Source of the DNA: Chrysopilus asiliformis | Taxonomy: Eukaryota > Arthropoda > Insecta > Diptera > Rhagionidae | Direction of reading: 5' to 3' | Assembly: GCA_964034945.1 (NCBI GenBank) | Contig: OZ035960.1 | Location: forward strand, 107,355,933-107,419,932 | DNA length: 64,000 nt | In this document: piece after piece, positions 19,021-29,341 of the stretch | Layout of the letters: each line of letters opens with the position of its first letter | How positions within the stretch are numbered: the stretch's first letter is position 1 | Position numbers and translations under genes: made by a program | The notes under the pieces: generated by a model | Seen by the model: the letters and a program-made list of their open reading frames with translations, nothing else | Told to the model about the DNA's origin: nothing | Databases searched by the model: none

Positions 19021-20900
19021 TTTAAATAAAACACAGAATAATTGAGAATGCATGCAATTTAAACATTTTTACTGTTTTTTGACATTTATTCGGCAAAATT
19101 AAAGGGGAAAAATCGTTTTGCAAGACATACTAAAGATTCCATTTGCGTTGGCGGATTTTTTCGGGCTCCCAGAATTTGTTCTAGGTTTCTTATCTTTATT
19201 TACCTAATCTTTGGTCATACAATAAATAAAAAAAACCACAAGTTTTTTATAAACTAAAATAAAAAAAACTTTAAGATACTTTGGATATACTCGATCTACC
19301 AGAGAATACAAATTACATATTTTGAGGCAACATTTTTAAAAACATTCGATTGTTGACTAAAAATGTAGTTTTTTTTTGTACTAAAACTTTCTAAACATCC
19401 CTCATCAATACCAGCATAATTACTTGTGTAGATATAGATAAACTACAGATAAAGTGGAGTTTTTAGGTTTTTGGTTTTGGGCACAGTTCAAAAGTTCGAC
19501 ATAAGAGGATTTTCTTAAGATTCTGAACCGACAAAAGAAAGCATTAACCCCAGTCAACACAACACACACATAAAACAGTAATATTATTCCATCAGAATAT
19601 GCGGGATAATCTAAAAATAGGCAAAAGTTTTCTATCACTGAGATATCAGCAAAACTTGTACACGAATTAGGGATACATATGTTCGTATATTATATGTATG
19701 CACAAAAATGTGTAATGTTACTATCGCCAAAAGGTGTTGAAATCGACACATACACACAATCACACGCGTATAGAACTTGTTTGGGACACCTTACTAATTT
19801 TTTTTATATGATAATCGGATTTACGGGCATATGGATCATGTTGTGTAAACATGAATTGAACATTTCGTATTTTATAAAATTAATTCACAAAAGTTGTGAT
19901 TTTACGATTCCAAGGGTTATACAATGACACTGCTCGAGGGTATACTAGTAGTAGACAAAATCAGGGTGTAAATAATTTACGGATCATGCCAACTAAATTT
20001 GATGAAAATCCAAAAGTTTTTCCCTATCATTGGATGGAATGAAACTTAATACCGTCTCAACTTACCTTTATATCCGTACCTACCGAACAAACTTACATTC
20101 TTTACTTGATTTTAATTATTTTGCTTTATATTAGTTGAACTAAAATAAGTCATTTTATCTATTACATAATTCCTATGAGATTACAACAATGTCATGTTAA
20201 GTTGTACATAAATTTGATTAACTTTCACGTCGGTCGGTCGTTGGTATCAACAATCAGGTCGACAACCTCAAAGGGAAAATGTTATGATTGTGTTTTCGTA
20301 ACAAGGGATTTATGCTTTTTTAAGGAAAGCAAAAAAGAAAAAAAACACCAACAAAAGGATATTTTAATCCCTGAAGGCAATTTCTTTGTTCGGGATTTAG
20401 AATTATCGGGTGAATATTTAGTAAAATCCATTCAAGGAAGGTTACTTAATAAAATGTTGAATTAGGTAAATTTAAAAGTTATAAAAAAAACTGTAAAATG
20501 CCTTAAAGGGCCTTCCATACCAGCAAGAAAAACTGGATCCCAATTGACAGAATTTCACAGGCCGATTTGACGTCGCTTCAGTGTTATTATAATTTTTGAG
20601 ATTTTTTCAGTATCATAGATTCTTTGAATTGCTTTAAAAACATGTAAAAATCGAAAAAAACGTTCATGTGGCAAAACTGTACTGAGGCATTACAGTGGTT
20701 TTGGCAATTTTTTTAAAAGCTAGTAATTTACCATTTTTGAAAACCCAAAAAATCTAGAATTAATTGTGACCGAGACATGAAAACATTTCGCAAATTTGTT
20801 ATAAAAAATTGAATTTCTGTATGTCTGTATGCCACGACTTGGTTCGACAACCATTCAACCGATTTTGACGCGGTTTTTGCTGAATGTAGCTTACACATAT
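19021..20900. other. no recognised feature
   Basis: AT-rich non-coding sequence. Frames here are under 100 codons, low-complexity and unlike known proteins. Confidence 0.6.
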
Positions 20901-20901
20901 C

Positions 20902-20997
20902 CCAAGTAACCAAATAGGGCGTAAAGTGGTCGTCGCGACCATAAAGATTCGATGTTAAAGTCGCCACGACCACTTTACGCCCTATTTGGTTACTTGG
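20902..20997. mobile_element. small foldback element (38-bp arms)
   Basis: Arms 20902-20939 and 20960-20997 (starting CCAAGTAACC) are inverted copies with one mismatch around a 20-base loop. MITE-like by shape. No clear target duplication and no transposase. Confidence 0.65.
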
Positions 20998-21034
20998 ATA
21001 GGGGGTTGTCGTCTATTTCACCCATTTTCACCAC

Positions 21035-21262
21035 CGAGACCGACAGACAGACCGATAGACAGACTGACAGACAGACTGACAGACAGACTGACAGACAGAC
21101 TGACAGACACACCGACCTTTTTAAGATACGTAAAACTGACAGACCGACATAATTTTATCTGAAACGGATTTCGTACTGATCAGGAATTTTCTATCTGTTC
21201 CCATTCTCGAGTCGGTCTCCGTCATGACTACAATACTTTCCTTCTATAGAAGAGGAAAGTAA
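21035..21262 (+). repeat. dispersed repeat A with GACAGACAGACT microsatellite
   Basis: A microsatellite at about 21042-21146 is followed by a conserved tail (TCGTACTGATCAGGAATTTTC, AGTCGGTCTCC, ACAATACTTTCC, GGAAAGTAAA). The same order occurs at 29095-29341 in the same orientation. Confidence 0.75.
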
Positions 21263-23340
21263 AGATACTTTAAGATAGAATTTTTTTTGGGAAGCCATCA
21301 GAAAAGATGAATTGAAGCCTTAGATATACACCTGCGTTGAACTTTAAAACACCTTACTGAAAATAAAAGAAGATTTTTTTTTTGTTTCTAAAAGCATTAC
21401 TAAAAAGTTAGAGAACGTCAAACAAAAACAAGTACAGAAAATTCAAAAAGCTAGCAAAAGATACTTCTTTAATTATGCTTTACAACTGACAGGATTTCAA
21501 TCAGAGCTCAAATCAAAAGAGCAAAAAATAAAAAGGAAGAATGAAAAAAATGAGCTTACTGAAGGACAATATGCTCGTTCATAACACGTTCATCACATTC
21601 TCCTCACATAAAATCTATCTATCCATCTGTGCAATGGAACTCGGTATGGCAAATGGGACATTGGCGGATGTTGAGGGAGAGAATAAGGAAAATGTGAAAG
21701 TCGAAGGATACCGACCATGACCTACAAAGTAATTCAACATGTAGGGAAGGGGGTGTCTTAGATACCTAACATCTTTTCGCGTACCCACAACGCTTCTTCT
21801 CATTTATCTGTCCTATCTATAACTAGAATTTTCCACTTGTAAGGGCTGAAATACTGAGTTCATGTACCCGATGCCATCAGCAGTTACTCACCCGGCATCT
21901 AACTTCACTTTTTCCATCTCATACTAAAATCCTTTCGAACCCTTACGACGATACATTTGTAGCATATGGCATCGGGCTTGTATTTCTCATTGAATGGAAA
22001 TTCTGGATAAAACTCATTGGACGCATATTGCCATGTTCCCTGCCATCAAACTTTTTTGATCTTCAGTCGAATTTCAACACAAATCCTTTTTTAGGGTCTA
22101 GGAAATTTACAAAGGGTATAAAATAGATATGGCGTAGGGTAATTGCACCTACCGATGATCGTTTAATAAAGATCAAGTTATAAATATTTCCCATTACTTT
22201 ACTTGCTGCAGGTTTGATTTTTTAAATTCTCACGCCACAGGCTGACACATTTTTACTTTTCCTAACGCAGGTGAACGCGCGCTAAGTTTGCCTGCTGGAA
22301 GCCAATTACGACACACGCAAGTTTACGACTTTTACTGCATTTTTCTTAGTGTACGATCTGTAAAAATGTGGCGAAATTATTTTAAGAAAATCAAAAATTT
22401 CGTGTAAATATTAAACAAATTAGCGAAAATATAAAGTAAAATCTCCTGATACATGACCCATAATCCTCTCGCTAACCCTACACAATTTACGAAAATTTGT
22501 GAAAAGCCCGAGTATTTTTTCCCTTTGCAACTCTTTTTCCTTATCGCGGGCAGGTCCCGTGACGAACATTACGAAACCCGACTGAACAAATAATTTTTCC
22601 TCCTTTCAGTTTTCCACCAACCGGGCGAGAAAATTGCAACTAACGCAAGGAGAAAAGGAAAAATTACTAAAATAGACAAAAGGAAGAAAACCAAAAAAAA
22701 AAAAAAGAATATGGGAAAACAAAGAAGTGTATAGAATGATACTTATATATATTTCCACATGTACACGTATGTATATTTAGAAGGAATCCCAATGCCCTAA
22801 TCCCGATCATCCTGTCATAACGAACATCCCCAAATACAACATGTATTTTGCCAGCATCGTTCGACATCCCCCCAGACCCAATTCCACAAAAACCCTAAAT
22901 GCCAAACCCAACCAATTGTACCGTCATGGCACATCGTACATATAGTAATGTATCTTAGAAAAAAATAAAGCGGAAAAATTGGGAAAATAGGAAAGAATTT
23001 CACTTTGGTCTGTACTCTCCGAATCATTTGAATGAGCGCCAAAAGTTCACAATAGCTTTTGGCACCCACTCAGTTTTGTACCCCTTGACCTACCCTTCGA
23101 ACACAAAATAGCAGTTGATACAATTTAAATATTGAGCTTCAAATCCCAAGCAGCACATCGAAATCGAGATGGGACGGAAAAACGATATGCGGTCGTAGTA
23201 TTGAAAATTCTAAAAGTACATCTGAGATCAAATTTTGAGCAAATTTCAACTTCAATCATTTAATCCGGGGTGGGGGTGAAGAAAATTTCACTGGTAAGAG
23301 ATTTTTTATAAAATAAAATGCGATTTTTTTTAGTTTTCGT
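21263..23340. other. no recognised feature
   Basis: Non-coding. A weak inverted pair sharing CCCGATGCCAT lies at about 21867 and 21967, and a short hairpin (GCCAAAAG/CTTTTGGC) at about 23038-23063. Neither can be assigned. Confidence 0.55.
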
Positions 23341-23370
23341 AACGAAATTAAATTTTTTGTCATTACAAAA

Positions 23371-23432
23371 CGAAATAACGTAACGAAATAACGTAACGAA
23401 ATAACGTAACGAAATAACGTAACGAAATAAAA
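23371..23432 (+). repeat. 13-bp tandem repeat, nearly five units
   Basis: Unit CGAAATAACGTAA. It is flanked by inverted TAACGAAAT/ATTTCGTTA-rich sequence at 23338-23352 and 23434-23470, so the region can also fold back. Confidence 0.85.
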
Positions 23433-23739
23433 TTTGAATTTCGTTACATAACGAAATGTATAACGTTACGAGTTTTTTTTTCGTTTGCCACCCCTGGTAT
23501 TTTTTCTCTATGTGTAACTCACTTATTTCTCAATTTATAAATACTAATGTTCTACATAAAAAGTGATGAAACGTTGCTCCTTGTGATGAAAAAAGGGAAA
23601 AGCACGAGAAACATTTTCCACCCCTTAGCAATACTGTTCCGTTTACACATGCAAAAACTACCCGGAAAATTGACTGGGAAATTTTCACACCCCATGTGGA
23701 AAGCTTTCCGCTGGCAACCGGCTATCGAGCTCACTGGCA

Positions 23740-24560
23740 ATCTACGCCATCAAATGCGACTCTCGTAATGCCAAGCGACTAGCAATGAGCCACAGCCGTT
23801 CAACCGTGTAGCGTATCCTTCGGCACTGTTCTGGTCTAGTCCTGCCACAGGAGCTGGTTGGCGTGCTCTGAGCTCGCCTGTCAGAGTATCGTAAATACCC
23901 TGGTCTGGGATCTGGCATCTGGCTGTATTGTACAATTCTATATGCTCTCCGTTCCGGATTCCCGGTTCATCGTGTCGGTGGGTGGTGTTTTTCTGCACCA
24001 GCACTCAGCTTAGCTTAGCTACGCTCAGCTGTTAGTATGTATGGCAAGCATGATGATGATATACTTGGAGGAAACTCCCGATTCGGAGTCAGAGTTGGCT
24101 ATCAGACATTTAGTCGTCCCGTAAACGCTACACGGTACATTTAAAATCTCGTTTCGGTCGCCTTAGTGTATTCAATACTACGTCGATCTGATATAACGAA
24201 ATCCTCGCGTTCACAGGATTTGTTCCTGCAGAACTCAGCTCCATATCGTTCCGGTGACCAAGGAATGAGTACAGCGGCAATATGTGAATGTATACGACCA
24301 GCGACAGCAGCAACAGTAAGGACGGGACGACGACGAAACAGGATATCATCGGCAGTTTGTTTGTAGTCAGTTGAGTTTGGTTGGGATTCCCAATTTTAAC
24401 GAACATTTTAACGAAATTATATCGTTTTCGGTGAAAAAGCTCAACAACGACGGAAAGTGTTTAAAGTTTTGACTTTTTTTTATCCCTGTCGTCACATAAC
24501 GCTACTGCTCATGATGTTGTTGTATTTTATGTCATTGATGGAATATTGCTTCCGTACAAC
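23740..24560 (+). promoter_or_regulatory. GC-richer island, possible promoter or 5' UTR exon
   Basis: Base composition is more balanced than the surroundings and there are few repeats, as in conserved regulatory or exonic DNA. TCAGTT at 24367-24372 fits an insect initiator; no matching downstream promoter element is seen at +28. It could also be a unique intronic enhancer. It lies about 1 kb before the candidate first coding exon at 25328. Confidence 0.2.
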
Positions 24561-25327
24561 CCTTGTGCCAACTGATGCTGATATTGGCTTCGATACATTC
24601 TGTTAATTCTAAAAGAATCGTCCTTTTTGATTATCGACGCAATTTTCAGGATATAATTTCTGCTAAGTACGACCGACGTAGTAAAATTTTATGCATTTCA
24701 AGATGTGTTAACGACATAATGATGTGGTGTCCTATGACCACCCCATTCACGTGCTTCAGGTGGTTAATTGCGAGTACCCTATAACAAAAAGTCATCGAAT
24801 GTTAACCAATTTTTTTCTTTTTTTGATATTTGCATGGAAAAACTATTCAAAAACTTTTGAATTATAGTGAAAATATTTCCACTTGCACACAAATATTTAG
24901 AATAGCAGAATTTTGAAAATCAAAGCGATATCTCTGCATAATTAAGCTTAATTATAATTGGATTTTAGTGAATATTGAACCCTTTTAGTGGTTCCATGAA
25001 ATATTTTTCAAATATAGACGATTTTCTGCATTTCCACTCCAACCTGAGGTAATTTCGTTTTGAACTGGTTACGGTTTACATTGCTATAATGTTCAGGTAT
25101 TTAGTTTGTTTCAATGAAATTTCAATATTGGTTTTTGCGAATTTAATCAAGTGGTCAGTAGTATATAATTGAAAAAATAAATAAATAAATAAAATATTGA
25201 AACGAAAAATATGATTTTTGCGCTATTTTATTGCTGTTTTATAAGTGAGAACCTATAATTTCGCCAAAAATCAGATAAAATAAATTTTGTGACAGTATAT
25301 AGTGTGAAATAATTTATTAAAATAACA

Positions 25328-25403
25328 ATGGAACTTATTATGCTTGATTCTTTATTCATTTTTGGATTATTCCTTCTCATGACCCACGCCAGTGATAATT
25401 TAT
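25328..25403 (+). CDS. candidate first coding exon with signal peptide (hypothetical)
   Basis: The ATG at 25328 lies in a good insect start context (AACAATGG). It opens about 25 codons with a hydrophobic core (LFIFGLFLLM) and a plausible signal-peptidase site after THA. The frame runs into GTGAGT at 25404-25409, a strong splice donor, leaving phase 1. Read straight through it stops after eight more codons. Together these features look like the first exon of a secreted or cell-surface protein whose later exons lie far downstream. The length is small, so chance cannot be excluded; the product is not recognised. Confidence 0.3.
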
Positions 25404-25539
25404 GTGAGTATGAGTTACAATTTCATTAAAAAAAATATATTTTTAACACTCCTCATTTTTATACTATTACCCTAATTTATTTGTTAAAATTATTTGTCAA
25501 AATGTATCGCTGATTTGTTTTTTCAAGCTTTAATTTAAC

Positions 25540-25652
25540 TTGATTTTTTGTTTCTCTGTCTGTCAGGGTCAAAACTTGTAATCCAATTTTGAATTACTTC
25601 CACAAAAAAAAAACAAATCCGATTGGCTTGAAATTCTGCACACATACACGGT
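25540..25652 (+). repeat. dispersed repeat B, partial copy
   Basis: Contains CTGTCTGTCAGGGTCAAAAC, TTGTAATCCAATTTTGA and TTGAAATTCTGCACACATAC, shared with 32698-33390, 58983-59345 and 60062-60450. Confidence 0.65.
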
Positions 25653-25757
25653 AAAAATTTTTGGGCTGAATTTTAATCTTTTTGGTATTGTATACAGTTC
25701 CACAGCGACAAAATATTAAAATTTATTCCCACGATTCAGATCTTTTTTTTATAGAAA

Positions 25758-26243
25758 ACTAGCTTGCATACCCGTCGTTGCCGGGTTAAGTTTTTTCAAA
25801 TTTTTTTTTGATGGTCTATATTGGAGCTAAATTTCAGGCCAATCGGCTCGGTAGTTTCCCCGCGACAGGGTAACATAGGGAAGAGCTAAGTTTCGAGATC
25901 ACTTTACCCCCTCCCCTTACCCCCCACCCACCTCTCGGGCTACTTTTTAATGGGTCTATGTTAAGGCTGGATCCCCGACGAACACCTATGCCAAATTTCA
26001 GGCCAATCGGTTCAGTAGTTTCCCCGCGAAAGAGTAACAAAAATGGAAAACTAAGTCTCGAGATGACTTTACCACCTCCCCTTACTCCCGCCACCCATCG
26101 CGTTACTTTTCCGTATGTCTATGTTGGAACCAGAACTACCACAGATACTCATGCTAAATTTCAAGTCAATCGGTTCAGCCCTTTTTGCGTGAAAGAGGAA
26201 CAGACAGACAGACAGACACCAACTCATTTTTATATATTAGTAT
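25758..26243 (+). repeat. dispersed repeat with ACCCG-type head and about 164-bp internal tandem units
   Basis: Starts CTAGCTTGCATACCCGTCG and ends in (GACA)n then TATATATTAGTATGAT, a layout common to interspersed repeats of many invertebrates. The motif AAATTTCAGGCCAATCGG recurs at 25829, 25993 and 26156, giving units of about 164 bp. Non-coding; class uncertain. Confidence 0.65.
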
Positions 26244-26329
26244 GATAATCCAAATAAATTTAATTTTGTCGTTGAAATTTGATTGATTGAAAAAGGGGAG
26301 TATTGAAAAAACAGTGCTTTTTATACTCT

Positions 26330-26705
26330 CTATGATATATCATATAGAAGTATATTAGATGTAGTAAACCGTTTGTAACGCATCGAAACAATGATCGGAC
26401 ATAAAAATGAACTACACCAGGGTGTGACAAAAGAAAATTTTTATTTTCGCTGTCCGTCCATCTTCCTGTCTGTCTGTCTGTCCCTCTGTCTGTCCATCTT
26501 TCCGTGAACACCATAACTTTCGATAGGATTGAGCTAGAGACTTAAAAATTTCTATAGTTATATTTCTCGTAAACGGCTAGGCTAAGTTCTTGAACGAGTG
26601 AAAATTGGACTATTCTTTCCCGCCTCCCTCATACAAACTAGACAGTTTTGTGCAATTTCCTCGAAAACGGTGAGTCATATTCCTCGAAAACGGTAAAATA
26701 AAGTT
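26330..26705 (+). repeat. dispersed repeat C
   Basis: Contains ATGATATATCATATAGAAG, a CTGTCTGTCTGTC run, CGTGAACACCATAACTTTCG, AGCTAGAGACTTAAAAATTTC, TTTCTCGTAAACGGC and CGAAAACGGTGAGTCATATT. Relatives lie at 44130-44470 (same strand) and at 50575-50890 and 52255-52445 (opposite strand). Confidence 0.7.
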
Positions 26706-26709
26706 TTTC

Positions 26710-27337
26710 GAAGGAATTAGTAAAACTTTCAAGATTTCAGAGGTTTGTCGGCAAAACAAACGGGCGATTTCAACAATTCACAAAATTAAAGAAATTTAAA
26801 AAAAAGTTTTCAATTCCCAAAATAATTTGTGAATTTCCCGGCAATTTATCATCAAATAAAGTCTATAAAAATTTTAGTGGCACATAAAACATTCACCGAT
26901 CATTCAAATATTCGCCAAGTATAATAAAAAATTAATTATCGAGCGGTAAAAATTTTTAAATGAGATAATTTGGTATAACGATAAGCGATGACTTTAATGG
27001 TTTTTACAGTATGTTAAGAAGTACTTTTATGTTGTGCACATTAAATCTACATAAGGATATCAAACAATTTCCCCCATTTGTTTGTCTTAAAATCTGCCTT
27101 TATTTTCTGCACATCCGCCAGTAGCATAGACACCCTCGTCACCACCAGTAAACAGTTAACAACTCAAAACAACAACAATATTTTAAAGGAATATCGAAAG
27201 TCTTGCGTTCAATTGTTGTTCATCATATCCTGGAAAGTTAGTGTACACGTTAGGATACAATAAACATTCGAGGATATGAACAAATGTGTATCTTTGTTTT
27301 ACATTTACGGAGAGCCCACATATATCTATATCTAAGG
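26710..27337. other. no recognised feature
   Basis: AT-rich non-coding DNA between two repeats. Confidence 0.5.
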
Positions 27338-27604
27338 TTAGGGAGACCATATGTTTTTTTATGTAAACTGGGGAAAAATTATCCCGATTAGGGAGCGGGG
27401 GCAACGAAGTATGAGGAAGTTTTTAATGCTTCCATATTAATCGTGAACATTTTAAAAGCTCGACAGGAATGATTCAATTTTTGTATTTTATTTGTGATTA
27501 TAAAAAGTTTTATGCGTATTTTTTGTTTTCTAAATATAACCAATATTGCGCCGCAGGCAAAAACTTTAGAAAGAAAACAATCCCACTTTTGAAAACTATT
27601 TACA

Positions 27605-27987
27605 GGTGCTGCTCCACATGAGAGTAAATACGCGAGTAACTCTCAAAAACTCTCGAAAGTTACTCGCAGGAGGTTGTCCATTTTAGAGTTAATTTCGTCG
27701 ATTTTTCTCTTTTTAAGACCAATATCTTGATTTTTTTTGACTTCTTGCTTTGGCGAGTTCTCGAGAGCTACTAGCGAAATTTAAACGCCGTTCGTATCTG
27801 GCGAGCAACTCCCCGAGAGTTCAGTGGGTGCGTGTCGACTAGACAGTAGAATCACTTTTGACAGCTCGCAGAAACTAGCTCGCGAGTTTTCGCGAGTTTC
27901 TGCGAGCAAATCTCAGAGACGTGTTCCTTTGCGAGTAGCTGCTATCGAGAGGTTCTCGCCGGAATTTACTCTCATGTGGAGCGGACC
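27605..27987. mobile_element. MITE with GCTCCACATGAGAGTAAAT ends, nested
   Basis: Perfect 19-bp inverted ends at 27611-27629 and 27964-27982. The inside is rich in CTCGCGAGT-type palindromes. It lies inside the older TAGGGTGACCATA element and abuts the TTAA element on its right. The target duplication could not be resolved. Confidence 0.7.
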
Positions 27988-28237
27988 TTAACACTACATT
28001 GCCCAAGCAAGTCATTTTGACTGCTTTTTAGTTTCAATCAGAAAATAAATTATGTATATAATGACACAATTTGTTAGAATTTTGTGACTTTTTGTACAAC
28101 ATATAAATGCATTTATTAATAATTGTAGTTACCTCCCCCCTCCTTCATTTCCGGTATATACATATATATGTGTTATACCTATATTGACAAAAGCAGTCAT
28201 TTTGACTGCTTGACTTCCTTGGGCAATCTAGTGTTAA
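27988..28237. mobile_element. TTAA-flanked MITE (piggyBac-like), CACTA[C/G]ATTGCCCAAG ends, nested
   Basis: TTAA at 27988-27991 and 28234-28237 encloses inverted ends of about 16 bp (CACTACATTGCCCAAG and its near-complement). Two internal copies of GTCATTTTGACTGC are themselves palindromic. TTAA duplication is the hallmark of the piggyBac superfamily. Its start touches the end of the previous MITE. Confidence 0.8.
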
Positions 28238-28499
28238 AGTAACGCCCCACAGGCGACTTTTTTTTAAAGAAAAAATGCGTTGCAGACGTTAAAGACTTTA
28301 ATAAGGCAAACATTTTTAATTTTCATGTCCAATTCTTTTAGTGATAAAGAAATTACAACACTAGATTACATAATTCCGACACAAAATTTTAGTTTCCAGG
28401 AAGCCGGAAGAACATGCCTAAATCTAGGACTATTCCGGTCATTCCGGGTCGTATGGTCACCCTACCTAACGTACATATACGAGAATATTTGAAAGTCTA

Positions 28500-29000
28500 T
28501 GCACACAGGCATTCCCCGATACATCATTAAATATTTGACTAAGGGCGAGATATATGTTACTGAATCCTTTAAAGAATCTCAACAGGATGTTATCCTGTTA
28601 CTAAAGTCAATAGGCGAAAAAAAAACATTACAACATTTGATGTAATGGGATATAATTTGAGAATGATAATTTCAAGAAAAACCTCCGGCTTAGTTGGGCT
28701 TACAATTTATATAGCAGTGATGGTTAAATTACTTTAATTTTTGGATACTAGAAAAACTTTCAATTAATTTTCAATTACCTTAAGATATCTGAGTCTAATG
28801 TTCAAACAGTAAACGTTTTATTGAGTTATATCACTTATCTTTTGTTTATATGTCATACTATATCCATTAAATCTCATCATTTCGTATTAGGCAATAAATT
28901 TTATGTGGAATTAATTATGAATTTTGTTGAAAGGAGATTAAATTTATCTTTTTGATGTTTCACATACTTTGTTTTTACGAGAAACAAATATTCCTTCTCA
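28500..29000. other. no recognised feature
   Basis: AT-rich non-coding sequence. Confidence 0.5.
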
Positions 29001-29009
29001 TTTATCTTG

Positions 29010-29341
29010 AGAAGATTTATCAGTTGTGATTAATACAGAACTTTCTCCGGCAATATTTAGTTTATTAAAAATATGGAAATAATACTATTTTATCAAATAT
29101 CTCGAAAATTTCAAGTCGCTAGCTCAACGCGTTCTCGTGACTGACAGACAGACCAGCAGACAGACCGACAGACAGATCGACAAACGGACCGACAGACAGA
29201 CCGACAGACAGATGCACGAACGTTCTCATAATTTTGCCTGAAATGAATTTCGTACTAGTCAGAAATTTTCTATCAGCCCACGTTCTCAAGTCGGTCTCCT
29301 TAATCAATACAATACTTTCCCTCTATAGCAAAGGAAAGTAA
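29010..29341 (+). repeat. dispersed repeat A, second copy with upstream part
   Basis: The tail matches 21150-21262. The upstream part (TCAGTTGTGAT, GCAATATTTAGTTT, AAATATCTCG) matches 54610-54700. It contains a short GACC/GACA microsatellite at about 29138-29215. Confidence 0.7.

Larger units (their letters stand above)
27338..28466. mobile_element. non-autonomous DNA element with TAGGGTGACCATA ends, split by two insertions
   Basis: The left end at about 27338-27353 (TTAGGGAGACCATATG) and the right end at 28452-28464 are inverted copies of TAGGGTGACCATA. Internal text (GCGCCGCAGGCAAAA, then GTTTCCAGGAAGCCGG) matches copies at about 39040-39419 and 46173-46665. Those copies read continuously where this one is interrupted between about 27602 and 28238. 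Likely a hAT-like or similar MITE; class inferred only from its ends. Confidence 0.7.

Noticed and set aside
21863..21985. Inverted CCCGATGCCAT pair considered as a MITE
   Set aside because: Only 11 matching bases with poor extension and no target duplication.
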